Origin: JAISFI01 sp031553775
GTDB taxonomy: Bacteria; Bacteroidota; Bacteroidia; Bacteroidales; Azobacteroidaceae
Reading direction: 5' to 3'
DNA length: 64,000 nt
Assembly: GCA_031553775.1 (NCBI GenBank)
Contig: JAVBLA010000003.1
Location: 1 to 64,000 of the forward strand
Shown: piece by piece, positions 27,478-36,411 of the stretch
Numbering within the stretch: the stretch's first letter is position 1
Layout of the letters: each line of letters starts with the position of its first letter
Translations under genes and position numbers: made by a program
The notes under the pieces: generated by a model
What the model was told of the DNA's origin: nothing
Database searches by the model: none
The model's input: the letters and a program-made list of their open reading frames with translations, nothing else

Positions 27478-28728
27478 TTATTCGGCTCTCATGGCCTCTA
27501 TGGCCGTTATTTTTACTGCTCTCCTGGCGGGAAAGTAACCGGCAAGCACACCGGCTATAATTAAAGTAAGCACAGCTCCCAGGGCAATATCGATACTGAC
27601 AGTGGGATTTTTGAAGACAGACATTCCTTCTTCTCCGGGAATTGATTCTATAATATAATTCACCAATTCGCTGATGGCGATGCCTGCAACCATCCCGATA
27701 TATCCGAAAACCGATGTGATCAATACGGATTCCATTAAAATAGAACGGAGAATAGACGACGATTTGGCTCCTAATGCTTTACGGATACCAAATTCTTTTG
27801 TCCGTTCCCTGACGGTGATCAACATAATATTGCCGACCCCGACAATTCCGGCAATCAGAGTGCCGGTGCCCACAAATAAAACAAACCAGGTAATTGCATT
27901 GAATATGCCGATGGTTTGCAGATAATTTTCCAGGCGGCTCCAGATACCGATGGCACGGTTATCTTCCGGATTGAATTGGTGCAGGGCGGCTAATTTTTTT
28001 CGTAGATTTTGTTCGAAAATTTCATTTTCTTCTTTGGTTTCCAGCCCTTTAACCGTGAAACTCAAATCGTCTAAACCCCAACCCTGATGATATAATTGCT
28101 GGGCTGTGGTAAAGGGAATGTAGCCTTTTCCTTCATTTCCCCATTCCTGACCCTTGTAAACGCCAATGACTTTGAATCCTAATCCATTAACCAGTATATA
28201 TTTCCCTATGGGATCTCCGTTTTTGAAGAGGATTTCTTTCATCCGCTGATTGATGACAACCACTTTCCGGTGTTCCTTCAGGTCGATGTCGTTGATAAAT
28301 CTGCCTTGACCGTCTTTGATGCTGATTCCATTGATTTTTGTATAAACCGGATAGACTCCTTCAAAATTGCAATTGCTGGATTCTGTTTCGTAACTGGCCA
28401 TCAGGTAAGATGATATGCTTGCAGAGATATGTTCCGATTCTTTGATTTGCTGTTCTACCAGGTCGAAATCTTTTTGGTCCAGGTTGATTCTCCGGGATTC
28501 CGGATAACCATTATAAGCCATGGAGGTCGATCGTCCCCACATTTGAAAACTATTGGTCGCCCGTTCTCCAAAGTTCGACATGACACCGTTTTTTAAACCG
28601 TTGCCTGCCGCTAACAGAATAATCAGCATAAATATTCCCCAGGCAACCGAAAGCCCCGTGAGAAAAGTACGGAGTTTGTTTTTACTGATCGTATGGAATA
28701 TTTCTATCCAGTTATCCTGATCGAACAT
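27478..28728 (-). CDS. MacB-type ABC transporter permease (paralogue)
   Basis: A 416-residue permease with the same plan as its downstream neighbour: an N-terminal helix (LRTFLTGLSVAWGIFMLIILL), a MacB-PCD periplasmic domain (~45-270), then three helices with the NIMLITVRERTKEFGIRKALGA signature and the ending FPARRAVKITAIEAMRAE. The two permeases share the signature but differ widely in the periplasmic domain, which suggests an asymmetric pair. The gene starts three bases after the ATPase gene stop, so ATPase and permease are co-expressed. Confidence 0.93.
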   Translation of the reverse strand: MFDQDNWIEIFHTISKNKLRTFLTGLSVAWGIFMLIILLAAGNGLKNGVMSNFGERATNSFQMWGRSTSMAYNGYPESRRINLDQKDFDLVEQQIKESEHISASISSYLMASYETESSNCNFEGVYPVYTKINGISIKDGQGRFINDIDLKEHRKVVVINQRMKEILFKNGDPIGKYILVNGLGFKVIGVYKGQEWGNEGKGYIPFTTAQQLYHQGWGLDDLSFTVKGLETKEENEIFEQNLRKKLAALHQFNPEDNRAIGIWSRLENYLQTIGIFNAITWFVLFVGTGTLIAGIVGVGNIMLITVRERTKEFGIRKALGAKSSSILRSILMESVLITSVFGYIGMVAGIAISELVNYIIESIPGEEGMSVFKNPTVSIDIALGAVLTLIIAGVLAGYFPARRAVKITAIEAMRAE

Positions 28729-28731
28729 ATG

Positions 28732-29403
28732 CTACCGGATTTCTGTAGATTCTATAATTCCATCCTTCAACCGGATGATTTTGTTGGTAGAGTCGGCCAC
28801 GAATTGCTCATGCGTGACGATAATCATGGTCATTCCGCTTCGGTTGACTTCCCGGAGGATGTCTATCACTTCTTCGGAAGTTTTACTGTCTAAAGCACCT
28901 GTAGGCTCATCGGCCAGGATTACCTGCGGTTGGGCAATCAATGCCCGGGCAATGGCTACCCGTTGTTTTTGTCCGCCTGAGAGTTCGTTCGGCATATGGC
29001 CGGCCCATTCTTTCAAACCTAAACGGTCTAAATATTCCATGGCCAGAAGATTTCTTTTTTTTCTGTTAACTCCCTGGTAATAAAGTGGTAATGCCACATT
29101 TTCCATGGCGTTCTTGAATGTGATCAGGTTAAACGACTGGAAAATGAAACCGATCGTCCGGTTTCGGAATTCTGCGGCTTTTGTTTCGCTCAGGTTTTTG
29201 ACAAGTGTACCATTGAGATAGTATTTTCCTGTATCGTAAGTATCTAAAATACCCAAAATATTCAAGAGGGTGGACTTGCCGGAACCCGATGCTCCCATAA
29301 TAGAAACCATTTCTCCACCGGAGATCTCCAGGTCGATTCCTTTCAGGACATGCAGGGGGGCGCCATTATGGTAAGTCTTATTGATTCCTTGCAACCGGAT
29401 CAT
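28732..29403 (-). CDS. MacB/LolD-type ABC transporter ATP-binding protein
   Basis: A 223-residue ATPase that powers the two permeases encoded next to it. All nucleotide-binding motifs are intact: Walker A GASGSGKSTLLN, Q-loop FIFQSFNLI, ABC signature LSGGQKQRVAIARAL, Walker B VILADEPTGALDSKT and the switch His in IVTHEQF. The sequence belongs to the LolD/MacB/FtsE subgroup. It is the first gene of the efflux set, with a −7-like box 31 bases upstream, and lies 49 bases after the PspC-domain gene. Confidence 0.95.
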   Translation of the reverse strand: MIRLQGINKTYHNGAPLHVLKGIDLEISGGEMVSIMGASGSGKSTLLNILGILDTYDTGKYYLNGTLVKNLSETKAAEFRNRTIGFIFQSFNLITFKNAMENVALPLYYQGVNRKKRNLLAMEYLDRLGLKEWAGHMPNELSGGQKQRVAIARALIAQPQVILADEPTGALDSKTSEEVIDILREVNRSGMTMIIVTHEQFVADSTNKIIRLKDGIIESTEIR

Positions 29404-29433
29404 ATCAATCAGTTAAAGTGAAATAAAACAGGG

Positions 29434-29441
29434 CAAATGTA
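29434..29441 (-). promoter_or_regulatory. candidate −7 element for the efflux operon
   Basis: TACATTTG on the minus strand, 31 bases before the ATPase start, matches TAnnTTTG. No clear −33 TTTG lies at the right distance, so it may be a weak or regulated promoter. Confidence 0.35.
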
Positions 29442-29452
29442 AGCATATAAAT

Positions 29453-31177
29453 TTATTTTTTGTTTATTTTTCCTAAACCGTTCACACGTTTTGTTGATGT
29501 TTCAGGTTCGTTAACGTAATTAATTTTTCCAAGCCCATCAACACGTGCTTTGAGCTTTTTGACCGGATTGCAGTCGATTTTGCCGATACCTTCCACCTGG
29601 GCTTCTATTTCACCGGCAATCAGATTGGATGATTCTATTTTTCCGGTTCCTTCCACACTTAACCGGGCCGTTTGAACTTCTCCTGAAACATCGATAGATC
29701 CTATGCCTTCTACTTCTGCCTGAAAATTGCCACAATATACGCTGTCGGCCTGGAAACGGCCAATGCCGTCGACTTCAATCGAAAAATTTTCGGAAGTTAA
29801 TTTTCCGGGGATATGGAATAAGCCGACAGAGTTTGTCTTTATATCTCTGACGGAAGGAGTAAAGAGCTCAATGTTTATTTTGTCATTAGAGCTCATTTTC
29901 AGATGGCCATGAATGAAAATCTTCAATTTCCCATTATCGATGGTATACCCGATATGGTCGAGGATACCGGAATCTCCTTGCATTTTGAGAAAAGAAGAAT
30001 CTGTAGCAGAAAAATGCAATTGAACATCAGAAATAATTGGAGTTTCTATCTCTATAACATCGAATGCAGGTAAAATTTCTTTTTTGTTGCCGGGAATCCC
30101 GTTACCGGAAATGGTGATATTATCTAATATAGTAATTTCAGAGTGTTTATTCCATTTAATGGGAGAAAAGTACATAAAGCCGGATGGGATTAATGCCAGC
30201 ACCGAAATGATCCAAAGGATTAAACAGGTTAATTTTACTCCCTTAGACATTGGACGAAGTTTCCAGAAATGTGCAATAACCATATATATCAGTACGGTTA
30301 TGGGGATTAATATGGTAAAAAGAGCAGCTAAGGCAGTCCAAAGAAAAGTGCTGGAACCTAAAATTTCCATGTTATTCCCCATCAACGGGAATTCTGACAA
30401 CCATCCGCCAAGACCGAATAACAAGGCAATAAATACAATGAGGATAATGAATAAAGCGAACAGGACGGGGATAGCAATTATGAGTCCGATACCTACTAAT
30501 AAAACTTTCAGGCAGGCAACGAAAATATCAAGCAGTGTGCCGGCGCAGCCTCTTTTTCCTGATATTCCTGCTTTTTCTGTTTTTTCTTCGGATACAATCT
30601 TTCCTATATTTTCTACGGATACTTTTTCTCCCCGCATCTGTAATTTTTCCTGTGCGGTTCTGGCAACCGGAACGATGATCCATGCAAGTAGGTAGAGCGG
30701 CAAAGCCCATCCGGCGGAAACAAGCAGAAACAATGCAACTCCCAGGCGAACCGCAACTACATCCCATCCTGTATAAGCAGCAATACCGGAACAAACACCT
30801 CCGAAAATTTTATCATCCCCATCTCTGAAAAATTTCTTTTTTTCTTTTTCCTGTGAGGACGACTGTGCTCCGGACTGGGATTTTCCGGTTTCTTTTTTCT
30901 CTTCTTTTTCTTCAGGTTCCCCGAAATCTTCCGGTTTTCCCATCTTCCCGATCAGAGATTCTACCTGTTCTATTGTGATAACCTCATGTCCCTGCTGGAT
31001 ATATTCCCTGAATAATTCTTCGATACGGGCCTCGAAATCGGCAATAATCTCACTCGATCCTTCTTCTTTCCTGAAGTAGATGCGCAGGTTGCGGAGATAG
31101 TCGTCTAACAACTCGTATGCGTCTTCGTCGATGTTGAAAACCCTTCCGTTTAGGTTGACTGTTAATGTTTTTTTCAT
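29453..31177 (-). CDS. PspC-domain membrane protein with DUF2807 (head GIN) domain
   Basis: A 574-residue inner-membrane protein. The N-terminal ~80 residues are cytoplasmic (EDAYELLDDYLRNLRIYFRKE). A charged linker leads to a PspC domain (~115-175: DDKIFGGVCSGIAAYTGWD, then a helix ending LLAWIIVPV). Two or three further helices follow (~215-330). The C-terminal ~220 residues form a DUF2807 beta-helix-like domain with repeated GIG turns (VDGIGRFQADS, VEGIGSIDVSG, VEGIGKIDCN). PspC proteins sense envelope stress; the combination with DUF2807 under a PadR regulator is common in Bacteroidetes, but its role is not settled. It follows the padR-like gene and precedes the efflux genes, suggesting one envelope-stress unit. 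Confidence 0.9.
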   Translation of the reverse strand: MKKTLTVNLNGRVFNIDEDAYELLDDYLRNLRIYFRKEEGSSEIIADFEARIEELFREYIQQGHEVITIEQVESLIGKMGKPEDFGEPEEKEEKKETGKSQSGAQSSSQEKEKKKFFRDGDDKIFGGVCSGIAAYTGWDVVAVRLGVALFLLVSAGWALPLYLLAWIIVPVARTAQEKLQMRGEKVSVENIGKIVSEEKTEKAGISGKRGCAGTLLDIFVACLKVLLVGIGLIIAIPVLFALFIILIVFIALLFGLGGWLSEFPLMGNNMEILGSSTFLWTALAALFTILIPITVLIYMVIAHFWKLRPMSKGVKLTCLILWIISVLALIPSGFMYFSPIKWNKHSEITILDNITISGNGIPGNKKEILPAFDVIEIETPIISDVQLHFSATDSSFLKMQGDSGILDHIGYTIDNGKLKIFIHGHLKMSSNDKINIELFTPSVRDIKTNSVGLFHIPGKLTSENFSIEVDGIGRFQADSVYCGNFQAEVEGIGSIDVSGEVQTARLSVEGTGKIESSNLIAGEIEAQVEGIGKIDCNPVKKLKARVDGLGKINYVNEPETSTKRVNGLGKINKK

Positions 31178-31190
31178 ACGGAGTAAATAT

Positions 31191-31225
31191 AATTGAAAAT
31201 TAGAAATTGAAAATTGAAAATTAGA
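31191..31225. repeat. heptamer array (AATTGAA/AATTAGA) x5
   Basis: Five 7-base units in the order AATTGAA, AATTAGA, AATTGAA, AATTGAA, AATTAGA, in the gap between the PadR-type gene and the PspC-domain gene. Confidence 0.8.
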
Positions 31226-31261
31226 AATTCTTGGTAAACCAAGCGGAAAATAAAGGGAATT

Positions 31262-31588
31262 TCAGATGTTTTTTAAATGAGAGATGGTATTGTTTATTTC
31301 CATCCATGCCGATTCCAGTTCAACAAGAAAAGCAGTCCCTTCAGGGGTGAGTTTGTAGTACTTTCGGGGAGGACCCTGCGTGGATTCAATCCACTCATAA
31401 CCGAGGAGTTCCGAATTCTTTAACCGGGTCAGTAAAGGATATAACGTACCTTCTACTACAATCAACTTTGCATCTTGTAAAGTTTGAATGATGTCGATGG
31501 CATATGCCGGTTCTTTTTGCAGAATCAGCAGGATACAATACTCCAGTATCCCTTTTCTCATTTGCGATTTGATGTTTTCTGATTTCAT
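31262..31588 (-). CDS. PadR-family transcriptional regulator
   Basis: A 108-residue winged-helix repressor from the ATG at 31588. The family pattern is clear: MRKGILEYCILLILQKEPAYAIDI, EGTLYPLLTRLKNSELLGYEW and GPPRKYYKLTPEG, followed by a short helical dimerisation tail. An in-frame start at 31642 would add 18 hydrophobic, repeat-like residues and would lie upstream of the −7 box, so it is rejected. It is the first gene of the leftward run PadR, PspC-DUF2807, efflux pump, and most likely represses that run and itself through the palindrome at 31621-31655. Confidence 0.93.
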   Translation of the reverse strand: MKSENIKSQMRKGILEYCILLILQKEPAYAIDIIQTLQDAKLIVVEGTLYPLLTRLKNSELLGYEWIESTQGPPRKYYKLTPEGTAFLVELESAWMEINNTISHLKNI

Positions 31589-31606
31589 ATTGATTGATTC
31601 ACGATA

Positions 31607-31655
31607 CAAATGTATATATAAATATAGTACTATGCAATACAAGGTACTATATTTA
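31607..31655 (-). promoter_or_regulatory. padR promoter with candidate PadR operator
   Basis: TACATTTG on the minus strand (31607-31614) fits the −7 box and lies 19 bases before the padR start. Immediately upstream a perfect inverted repeat, AAATATAGTAC (31621-31631) and its mirror GTACTATATTT (31645-31655), is spaced by 13 bases and covers the −33 region, as expected for autorepression. Confidence 0.6.
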
Positions 31656-31774
31656 TTTTATTTTAACAATTTGTTTGGAAACCAAAATTTTCCCATATCT
31701 CCATTAAATACGATTTTGTCTGATTTCATTGAGATAACAAATGTCATTCATTTTTATAACACCCATATTTGAAT

Positions 31775-31782
31775 TATCTTTG
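31775..31782 (+). promoter_or_regulatory. candidate trmB −7 element
   Basis: TATCTTTG matches TAnnTTTG and ends 28 bases before the trmB ATG at 31811. A T-rich stretch (31751-31755) stands where the −33 element would be, without a perfect TTTG. Confidence 0.45.
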
Positions 31783-31810
31783 TAACCGTAAATAATCAGC
31801 AAATTTACCG

Positions 31811-32560
31811 ATGGGAAAAAATAAGTTACAGAAGTTTGATGATATGGTTTCTTATCCTCATGTGTTTCAATATCCTTTTGCCGTTTTACAGGAAAAAGGT
31901 TTTGAAATGAAAGGCAGGTGGAACGAATTATTCTTCCGGAATCATCACCCGGTTGTCCTTGAATTGGGTTGTGGAAAGGGTGAATATACGGTGGGACTGG
32001 GAAAACTATTCTCTGAAAAGAATTTTATAGGAATAGATATCAAAGGAGCAAGAATGTGGACGGGTGCCAAACAGGCATTGGAAGAGGGTATGAAAAATGT
32101 AGCTTTTCTTCGTACTCATATCGAATTGATCGAATCTTTCTTTGCCCCCGGGGAAATTTCCGAAATATGGATCACTTTCCCAGACCCGCAAATGGCAAAA
32201 ACCAACAAACGGATGACCTCCACCCGTTTCATGAAACTATACCGCCGGATATTGCAGCCGGAAGGAATTGTTCATCTGAAAACAGACAGTAATTTTATGT
32301 TTACTTATACTTCGGAAATGGTTGCAGCCAATCATCTTCCGGTGCAAGTGCAAACCAACGACCTGTATCATTCGAACCTTGCAGATGAAATCCTTTCCAT
32401 CCGTACTTATTATGAACAACAATGGCTGGACCGGGGTTTAAATATCAAGTATTTGAAATTCATCTGCGAAGACCGCGATAACTGGGTCGAACCGGATGTC
32501 GAGATTGAAGAGGATGATTATAGGAGTTTTAATCGGGGGAAGAGGGGAGGAAGGAACTAA
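31811..32560 (+). CDS. trmB: tRNA (guanine-N7)-methyltransferase
   Basis: A 249-residue SAM-dependent enzyme that methylates G46 of tRNA variable loops. The SAM-binding motif is VVLELGCGKGEYTVGL (residues ~48-63), followed by FIGIDIKGARMW and the family signature IWITFPDPQMAKTNKRMTS, with HLKTDSNFMF further on. The N-terminal KLQKFDDMVSYPHVFQYP is the form found in Bacteroidetes. The stop codon (TAA, 32558-32560) lies inside the first unit of a heptamer array that fills the gap to mrp. Confidence 0.96.
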   Translation: MGKNKLQKFDDMVSYPHVFQYPFAVLQEKGFEMKGRWNELFFRNHHPVVLELGCGKGEYTVGLGKLFSEKNFIGIDIKGARMWTGAKQALEEGMKNVAFLRTHIELIESFFAPGEISEIWITFPDPQMAKTNKRMTSTRFMKLYRRILQPEGIVHLKTDSNFMFTYTSEMVAANHLPVQVQTNDLYHSNLADEILSIRTYYEQQWLDRGLNIKYLKFICEDRDNWVEPDVEIEEDDYRSFNRGKRGGRN

Positions 32561-32624
32561 GAACTAAAAACTAAAAACTAAGAACTAAAAACTAAGAACT
32601 AAAAACTAAGAACTAAAAACTAAA
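32555..32624. repeat. heptamer array (AACTAAR) x10
   Basis: Ten consecutive 7-base units alternating AACTAAG and AACTAAA, then a decayed eleventh unit (AATTGGG). It starts within the trmB stop codon and ends 14 bases before the mrp ATG. Confidence 0.9.
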
Positions 32625-32638
32625 AATTGGGAGTTGAG

Positions 32639-33754
32639 ATGGCTATATATCCGAATTTAATTAGGGATGCACTGAAAAACGTGCGTTACCCGGGAACGGG
32701 AAAAGATATTGTCAGTTCAGGGATGCTGGAAGATGATATTCATATTGAGGGAAATAAAGTTTCTTTTTCTATTTTCTTTGACAAGCCGAACGATCCTTTT
32801 GCCAAATCGGTAATTAAAGCGGCGGAATCTGCTGTTTTGACTTATGTGGGAGAGGATGTGGAGATCAAAGGGAATGTCGAAGCAAAATTCAAGCAGTTGG
32901 CAAGGCCGGAACCGGATAAATTATTGCCACAGGTAAAAAATATCATTGCGGTTTCTTCCGGTAAGGGAGGAGTGGGGAAGAGTACGGTAACTGTGAACTT
33001 AGCAGTTTCCCTTGCTGCTATGGGTTATAAAGTCGGTTTATTAGACGCTGATATTTATGGTCCGTCCATGCCTAAGATGTTTAATCTGGAAGAAGCTCGT
33101 CCCCATCTTGAAAATATCGACGGAAGGGATTTGATTATTCCGGCGGAGAATTATGGAGTGAAAGTCCTCTCAATCGGTTTTTTTGTGGATAAGAATAATG
33201 CGGTGGTCTGGAGGGGAAGCATGGCAAGTAATGCCCTGCGCCAATTGATTGCTGATGCACACTGGGGCGAACTGGATTTTTTCCTGTTAGATCTTCCTCC
33301 GGGTACAAGTGATATTCATCTGACATTGGTACAGACCTTAGCAATTACCGGAGCGGTTGTGGTGAGTACTCCCCAGGAGGTTGCCTTGGCCGATGCGCGG
33401 AAAGGCATTAATATGTTTACCGGAGAAAAAATCAATGTGCCTGTACTGGGTCTGGTAGAAAACATGGCTTGGTTTACACCGGCTGAGCTACCGGAAAATA
33501 GATATTATATCTTCGGAAAAGAAGGCTGTAAAAAATTGTCGGAAGAACTGAATATTCCTCTACTCGGACAAATCCCGTTAGTGCAAAGTATCTGCGAAGG
33601 AGGGGATGGTGGCGCTCCGGTAGCATTGAATGAAGAAAGCATCACCGGACAGGCTTTTCGCAATCTCGCAGTTTCCCTGATTGAGCAGGTAGAATACCGG
33701 AATGTACATCAGGAGCCAACTATGCGGGTTGAGGTGAAACCTGGAAAGCATTGA
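32639..33754 (+). CDS. Mrp/NBP35-family iron-sulfur carrier ATPase
   Basis: A 371-residue cytoplasmic P-loop ATPase thought to carry Fe-S clusters to target proteins. An N-terminal MIP18/DUF59-type domain (~1-95) precedes the ATPase domain, with the deviant Walker A SSGKGGVGKSTVTVNLA, DADIYGPSMPKMF, and LLDLPPGTSDIHLTLVQ. The C-terminal CxxC seen in enteric ApbC is replaced: the region reads FTPAELPENRYYIFGKEG, which I know as usual in Bacteroidetes homologues. The start is set at the ATG 32639, just after the heptamer array; a TTG at 32627 lies inside it. The 3' end overlaps the epimerase gene by 35 bases. Confidence 0.94.
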   Translation: MAIYPNLIRDALKNVRYPGTGKDIVSSGMLEDDIHIEGNKVSFSIFFDKPNDPFAKSVIKAAESAVLTYVGEDVEIKGNVEAKFKQLARPEPDKLLPQVKNIIAVSSGKGGVGKSTVTVNLAVSLAAMGYKVGLLDADIYGPSMPKMFNLEEARPHLENIDGRDLIIPAENYGVKVLSIGFFVDKNNAVVWRGSMASNALRQLIADAHWGELDFFLLDLPPGTSDIHLTLVQTLAITGAVVVSTPQEVALADARKGINMFTGEKINVPVLGLVENMAWFTPAELPENRYYIFGKEGCKKLSEELNIPLLGQIPLVQSICEGGDGGAPVALNEESITGQAFRNLAVSLIEQVEYRNVHQEPTMRVEVKPGKH

Positions 33755-34946
33755 AATCATTCATGATTTCTAGGCACATCCTGGCGTTATGGTACGGACA
33801 TTTCCAGGGACCCAATTTATCATCGGAGGTATTAATTTCTCCCGATTCCCGGATGCTCCAGTACCATTCTCCATTAACAGGGTCTATCAAATGGTTTTTG
33901 ATATAGTTCCAACATTGAAGTGCTGATTGCAGAAACTTTTCATTACCCGTGTACCGGTATGCGTACATATATCCGGTTACTGCCTCTGCCTGTACCCACC
34001 AGTGACGATCTGTATCCGTGTGCCGGGTGATGTTATTTCGTTCGTATACCATACTTCCATCGAACAGAATACCTTCTGATGCCGCTTCGGCAATTTGTGT
34101 TACTGCAGGTATTATCTTTGTTTTCATTTCCGGATATCCGGTTACGGCCGCAGCTTCGTATAACAGCCAGGATGCTTCTATATCGTGTCCGTATGAAATT
34201 TTGTCGATGTGGGTTTCCCAGCAGTCGTTAAAGAACAGTTTCAGATGGTAAGTATTTTTGTCCAGTATATATTCCAGGAAAATCCCCAGCAGTTTTTCAA
34301 TACTTGTTTTCAGCCTGTTTTCTGGCCATATCCGGTAGAGGTTAGTATAAGGTTCCAGAATATGCAGGTGTGTATTCATGGTTTTTTTCTCGTTGATATC
34401 CTTTTTGCTCAGGCGAACATCATCCAGATTGCTCCAGTTTTCAGTGAAAGCCTCGTAATATCCTCCGTGAACAGGATCGTAACTGTATTGTTCGATTGTT
34501 TCATATAAGCTGATGGCTATTTCCATCGCTTCCCGGTCTTTCGTAGCCCGCGAATATTCGCTTAAGCCGTAGATAGCGAATCCTAATGCATATATCTGTT
34601 TCTTTTTGTCAACAGGTTTTCCCTGGTAGTCAACCATCCAATAAACACCCCCATATTGTTTGTCGATAAAATGATCGATAAAATAGTCTTTGGCCCGTTT
34701 GGCATAAGACAGTAAGGTTTTATCATGAAGTTGCCGGTATGCTGCAGAAAATGTCCATAGGATACGGGCGTTGAGAACAGCACCTTTATCTGCATTCCGG
34801 ATCAATTTACCCGAACCGTTAATCCTTCCGGCAAAACCTCCGTTTTGTTCATCGGTCGCCTGCATCCAGAACGGAAGAATATTTTCTGTTAACTCGTTTT
34901 TTACGGCTGTTTTCAGTTCGTTTATTTCCTTCCGGATAGTTATCAT
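33720..34946 (-). CDS. AGE-family epimerase, probable mannobiose/cellobiose 2-epimerase
   Basis: A 408-residue (alpha/alpha)6-barrel enzyme of the N-acylglucosamine 2-epimerase family. Likely active-site His residues are seen in NTHLHILEPY (193/195), SYGHDIEASWL (254), DRHWWVQAE (315) and KCPYHNARMC (386), matching the three essential His of cellobiose 2-epimerases. With the GH130 phosphorylase and symporter upstream, it reproduces the B. fragilis mannan pathway, in which this enzyme turns beta-1,4-mannobiose into mannosyl-glucose in the cytoplasm. It is the last gene of the leftward arm, 38 bases after the symporter. A different disaccharide substrate cannot be excluded. Confidence 0.9.
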   Translation of the reverse strand: MITIRKEINELKTAVKNELTENILPFWMQATDEQNGGFAGRINGSGKLIRNADKGAVLNARILWTFSAAYRQLHDKTLLSYAKRAKDYFIDHFIDKQYGGVYWMVDYQGKPVDKKKQIYALGFAIYGLSEYSRATKDREAMEIAISLYETIEQYSYDPVHGGYYEAFTENWSNLDDVRLSKKDINEKKTMNTHLHILEPYTNLYRIWPENRLKTSIEKLLGIFLEYILDKNTYHLKLFFNDCWETHIDKISYGHDIEASWLLYEAAAVTGYPEMKTKIIPAVTQIAEAASEGILFDGSMVYERNNITRHTDTDRHWWVQAEAVTGYMYAYRYTGNEKFLQSALQCWNYIKNHLIDPVNGEWYWSIRESGEINTSDDKLGPWKCPYHNARMCLEIMNDFNAFQVSPQPA

Positions 34947-34984
34947 ATATAGTTCTTTTATCTATTTATTTATCTACTGAGAAA

Positions 34985-36406
34985 TTATTTTATTTCCTGT
35001 GCTTCTTCTGCTCGGGAACTTCTTCTATTCTCCAATTCGCAGGTAATATCGGATAGCTTTTCCTTCGACAGAGAGTACAGCGAAATGAAAAGAACGGACA
35101 GCACCGTTCCTATGGCAGGAAAAATGCTCAACATCAATCGGATACCGTGTTGTACATCTACACTTTGCTCTACATTGGCCTTAAATCCATAAAATCCCAA
35201 CAACCATCCGGTTAAGGCTCCTCCAATAGTCCATCCGAATTTTTGGGACATAGAAGACGACGAGAAAATCAGGCCGGTGGCGCGACGGCCGGTTCTCCAC
35301 TCCGAATAATCGGAGATGTCGGCATACATGGCCCATAACAGGGGGAAGATACTGCCTGCGCACATGCTGATTAAGACTTGCAGTCCCATGATTAACAGGA
35401 TATCGTCTTTACCGGCGAAGTAAAATAGTACATTCAGCACCGAAGCAAATGCCATGGCGTACAGATAAGTTTTCTTTTTCCCGATTTTATTGGAAATGGG
35501 TGTGACAAATAGAATTCCGGCAATATTGGCTGCTTGTCCTAAGACCAGGTATAAGGTTACCAGCGAAAATGATCCGTCTGTTCCCGGTATGCAAAACAGA
35601 TTACTTCCTTGTACATAATATTTGAAATAGTAAATGGCGGCTCCGTCTCTGATAGAATTGAAAATCAGGGCGGCTATACCGGCGCCGAGGAGTATCCACC
35701 AGGGACGATTGTGGTACAGGTCTTTCAGGTCGTCTTTAAATGAATTATTTTCGGTCGCAGGACGGATGCGCTCCCGGGTCCAGGCAAAAGTAGCCATAAA
35801 CATGAGTATGGCCAGTATGGCAAAAACAACGGCGGCCATTTGCCAACCGAAAGACAGGTCGATCATGCCGTGGCTTCCTTTGATTTTTCCGAAAATTTGG
35901 GTGAGAGGTTCTACCAGTATCAGGGCAAGGATACTTCCTCCGAAAGCAAAACTCATCCGGTAGGAAGAGAGTTCGGTTCTTGTTTCCGGTTTTCCCGATA
36001 TAACACCCAGTAGTGAAGCGTAGGGTACATTGATAAAAGAATAAACCATCATCATCAGAGTGTAAGTGATATAAGCATAAACCAATTTTCCGGAGGCTCC
36101 GAATGCAGGCGAACTGAAAGTCAGTACCCCGAATACTCCGAAGGGCACGGCCATCCACAGGATATAGGGCCTGAATTTTCCCCACCGGGTATTGGTTCTG
36201 TCGGCCATGATACCTACCACCGGGTCGAGGAAGGTATCCCATATTCTTGTAATCAGGAACATGGTGCCCACAGCAGCAGCAGGAAGCATCACCACATCAG
36301 TATAAAAAAATAAAAGATACATGCCGAATAGCTTCCAGAACATGGAAGAAGCGGCGTCTCCCAGTCCGTAAGCGATTTTCTCCCTGATTCTGATTGGTTC
36401 TTCCAT
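34985..36406 (-). CDS. GPH-type (MFS) sugar symporter, probable mannobiose importer
   Basis: A 473-residue inner-membrane protein with about 12 helices. The N-terminus (IREKIAYGLGDAASSMFW) and the loop DPVVGIMADRTNTRWGKFRP are signatures of the glycoside-pentoside-hexuronide:cation symporter family (MelB-like). The second half carries the matching PLLWAMYADISDYSEWRTGRR motif. Placed five bases after the GH130 gene and before the epimerase gene, it most likely imports mannobiose or short manno-oligosaccharides from the periplasm. Direct evidence on the substrate or coupling ion is not visible. Confidence 0.92.
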   Translation of the reverse strand: MEEPIRIREKIAYGLGDAASSMFWKLFGMYLLFFYTDVVMLPAAAVGTMFLITRIWDTFLDPVVGIMADRTNTRWGKFRPYILWMAVPFGVFGVLTFSSPAFGASGKLVYAYITYTLMMMVYSFINVPYASLLGVISGKPETRTELSSYRMSFAFGGSILALILVEPLTQIFGKIKGSHGMIDLSFGWQMAAVVFAILAILMFMATFAWTRERIRPATENNSFKDDLKDLYHNRPWWILLGAGIAALIFNSIRDGAAIYYFKYYVQGSNLFCIPGTDGSFSLVTLYLVLGQAANIAGILFVTPISNKIGKKKTYLYAMAFASVLNVLFYFAGKDDILLIMGLQVLISMCAGSIFPLLWAMYADISDYSEWRTGRRATGLIFSSSSMSQKFGWTIGGALTGWLLGFYGFKANVEQSVDVQHGIRLMLSIFPAIGTVLSVLFISLYSLSKEKLSDITCELENRRSSRAEEAQEIK

Positions 36407-36411
36407 GAAAT

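Noticed and set aside
32555..32624. Heptamer array as a CRISPR or coding repeat
   Set aside because: The period is 7 bases with no spacers, and it is intergenic.
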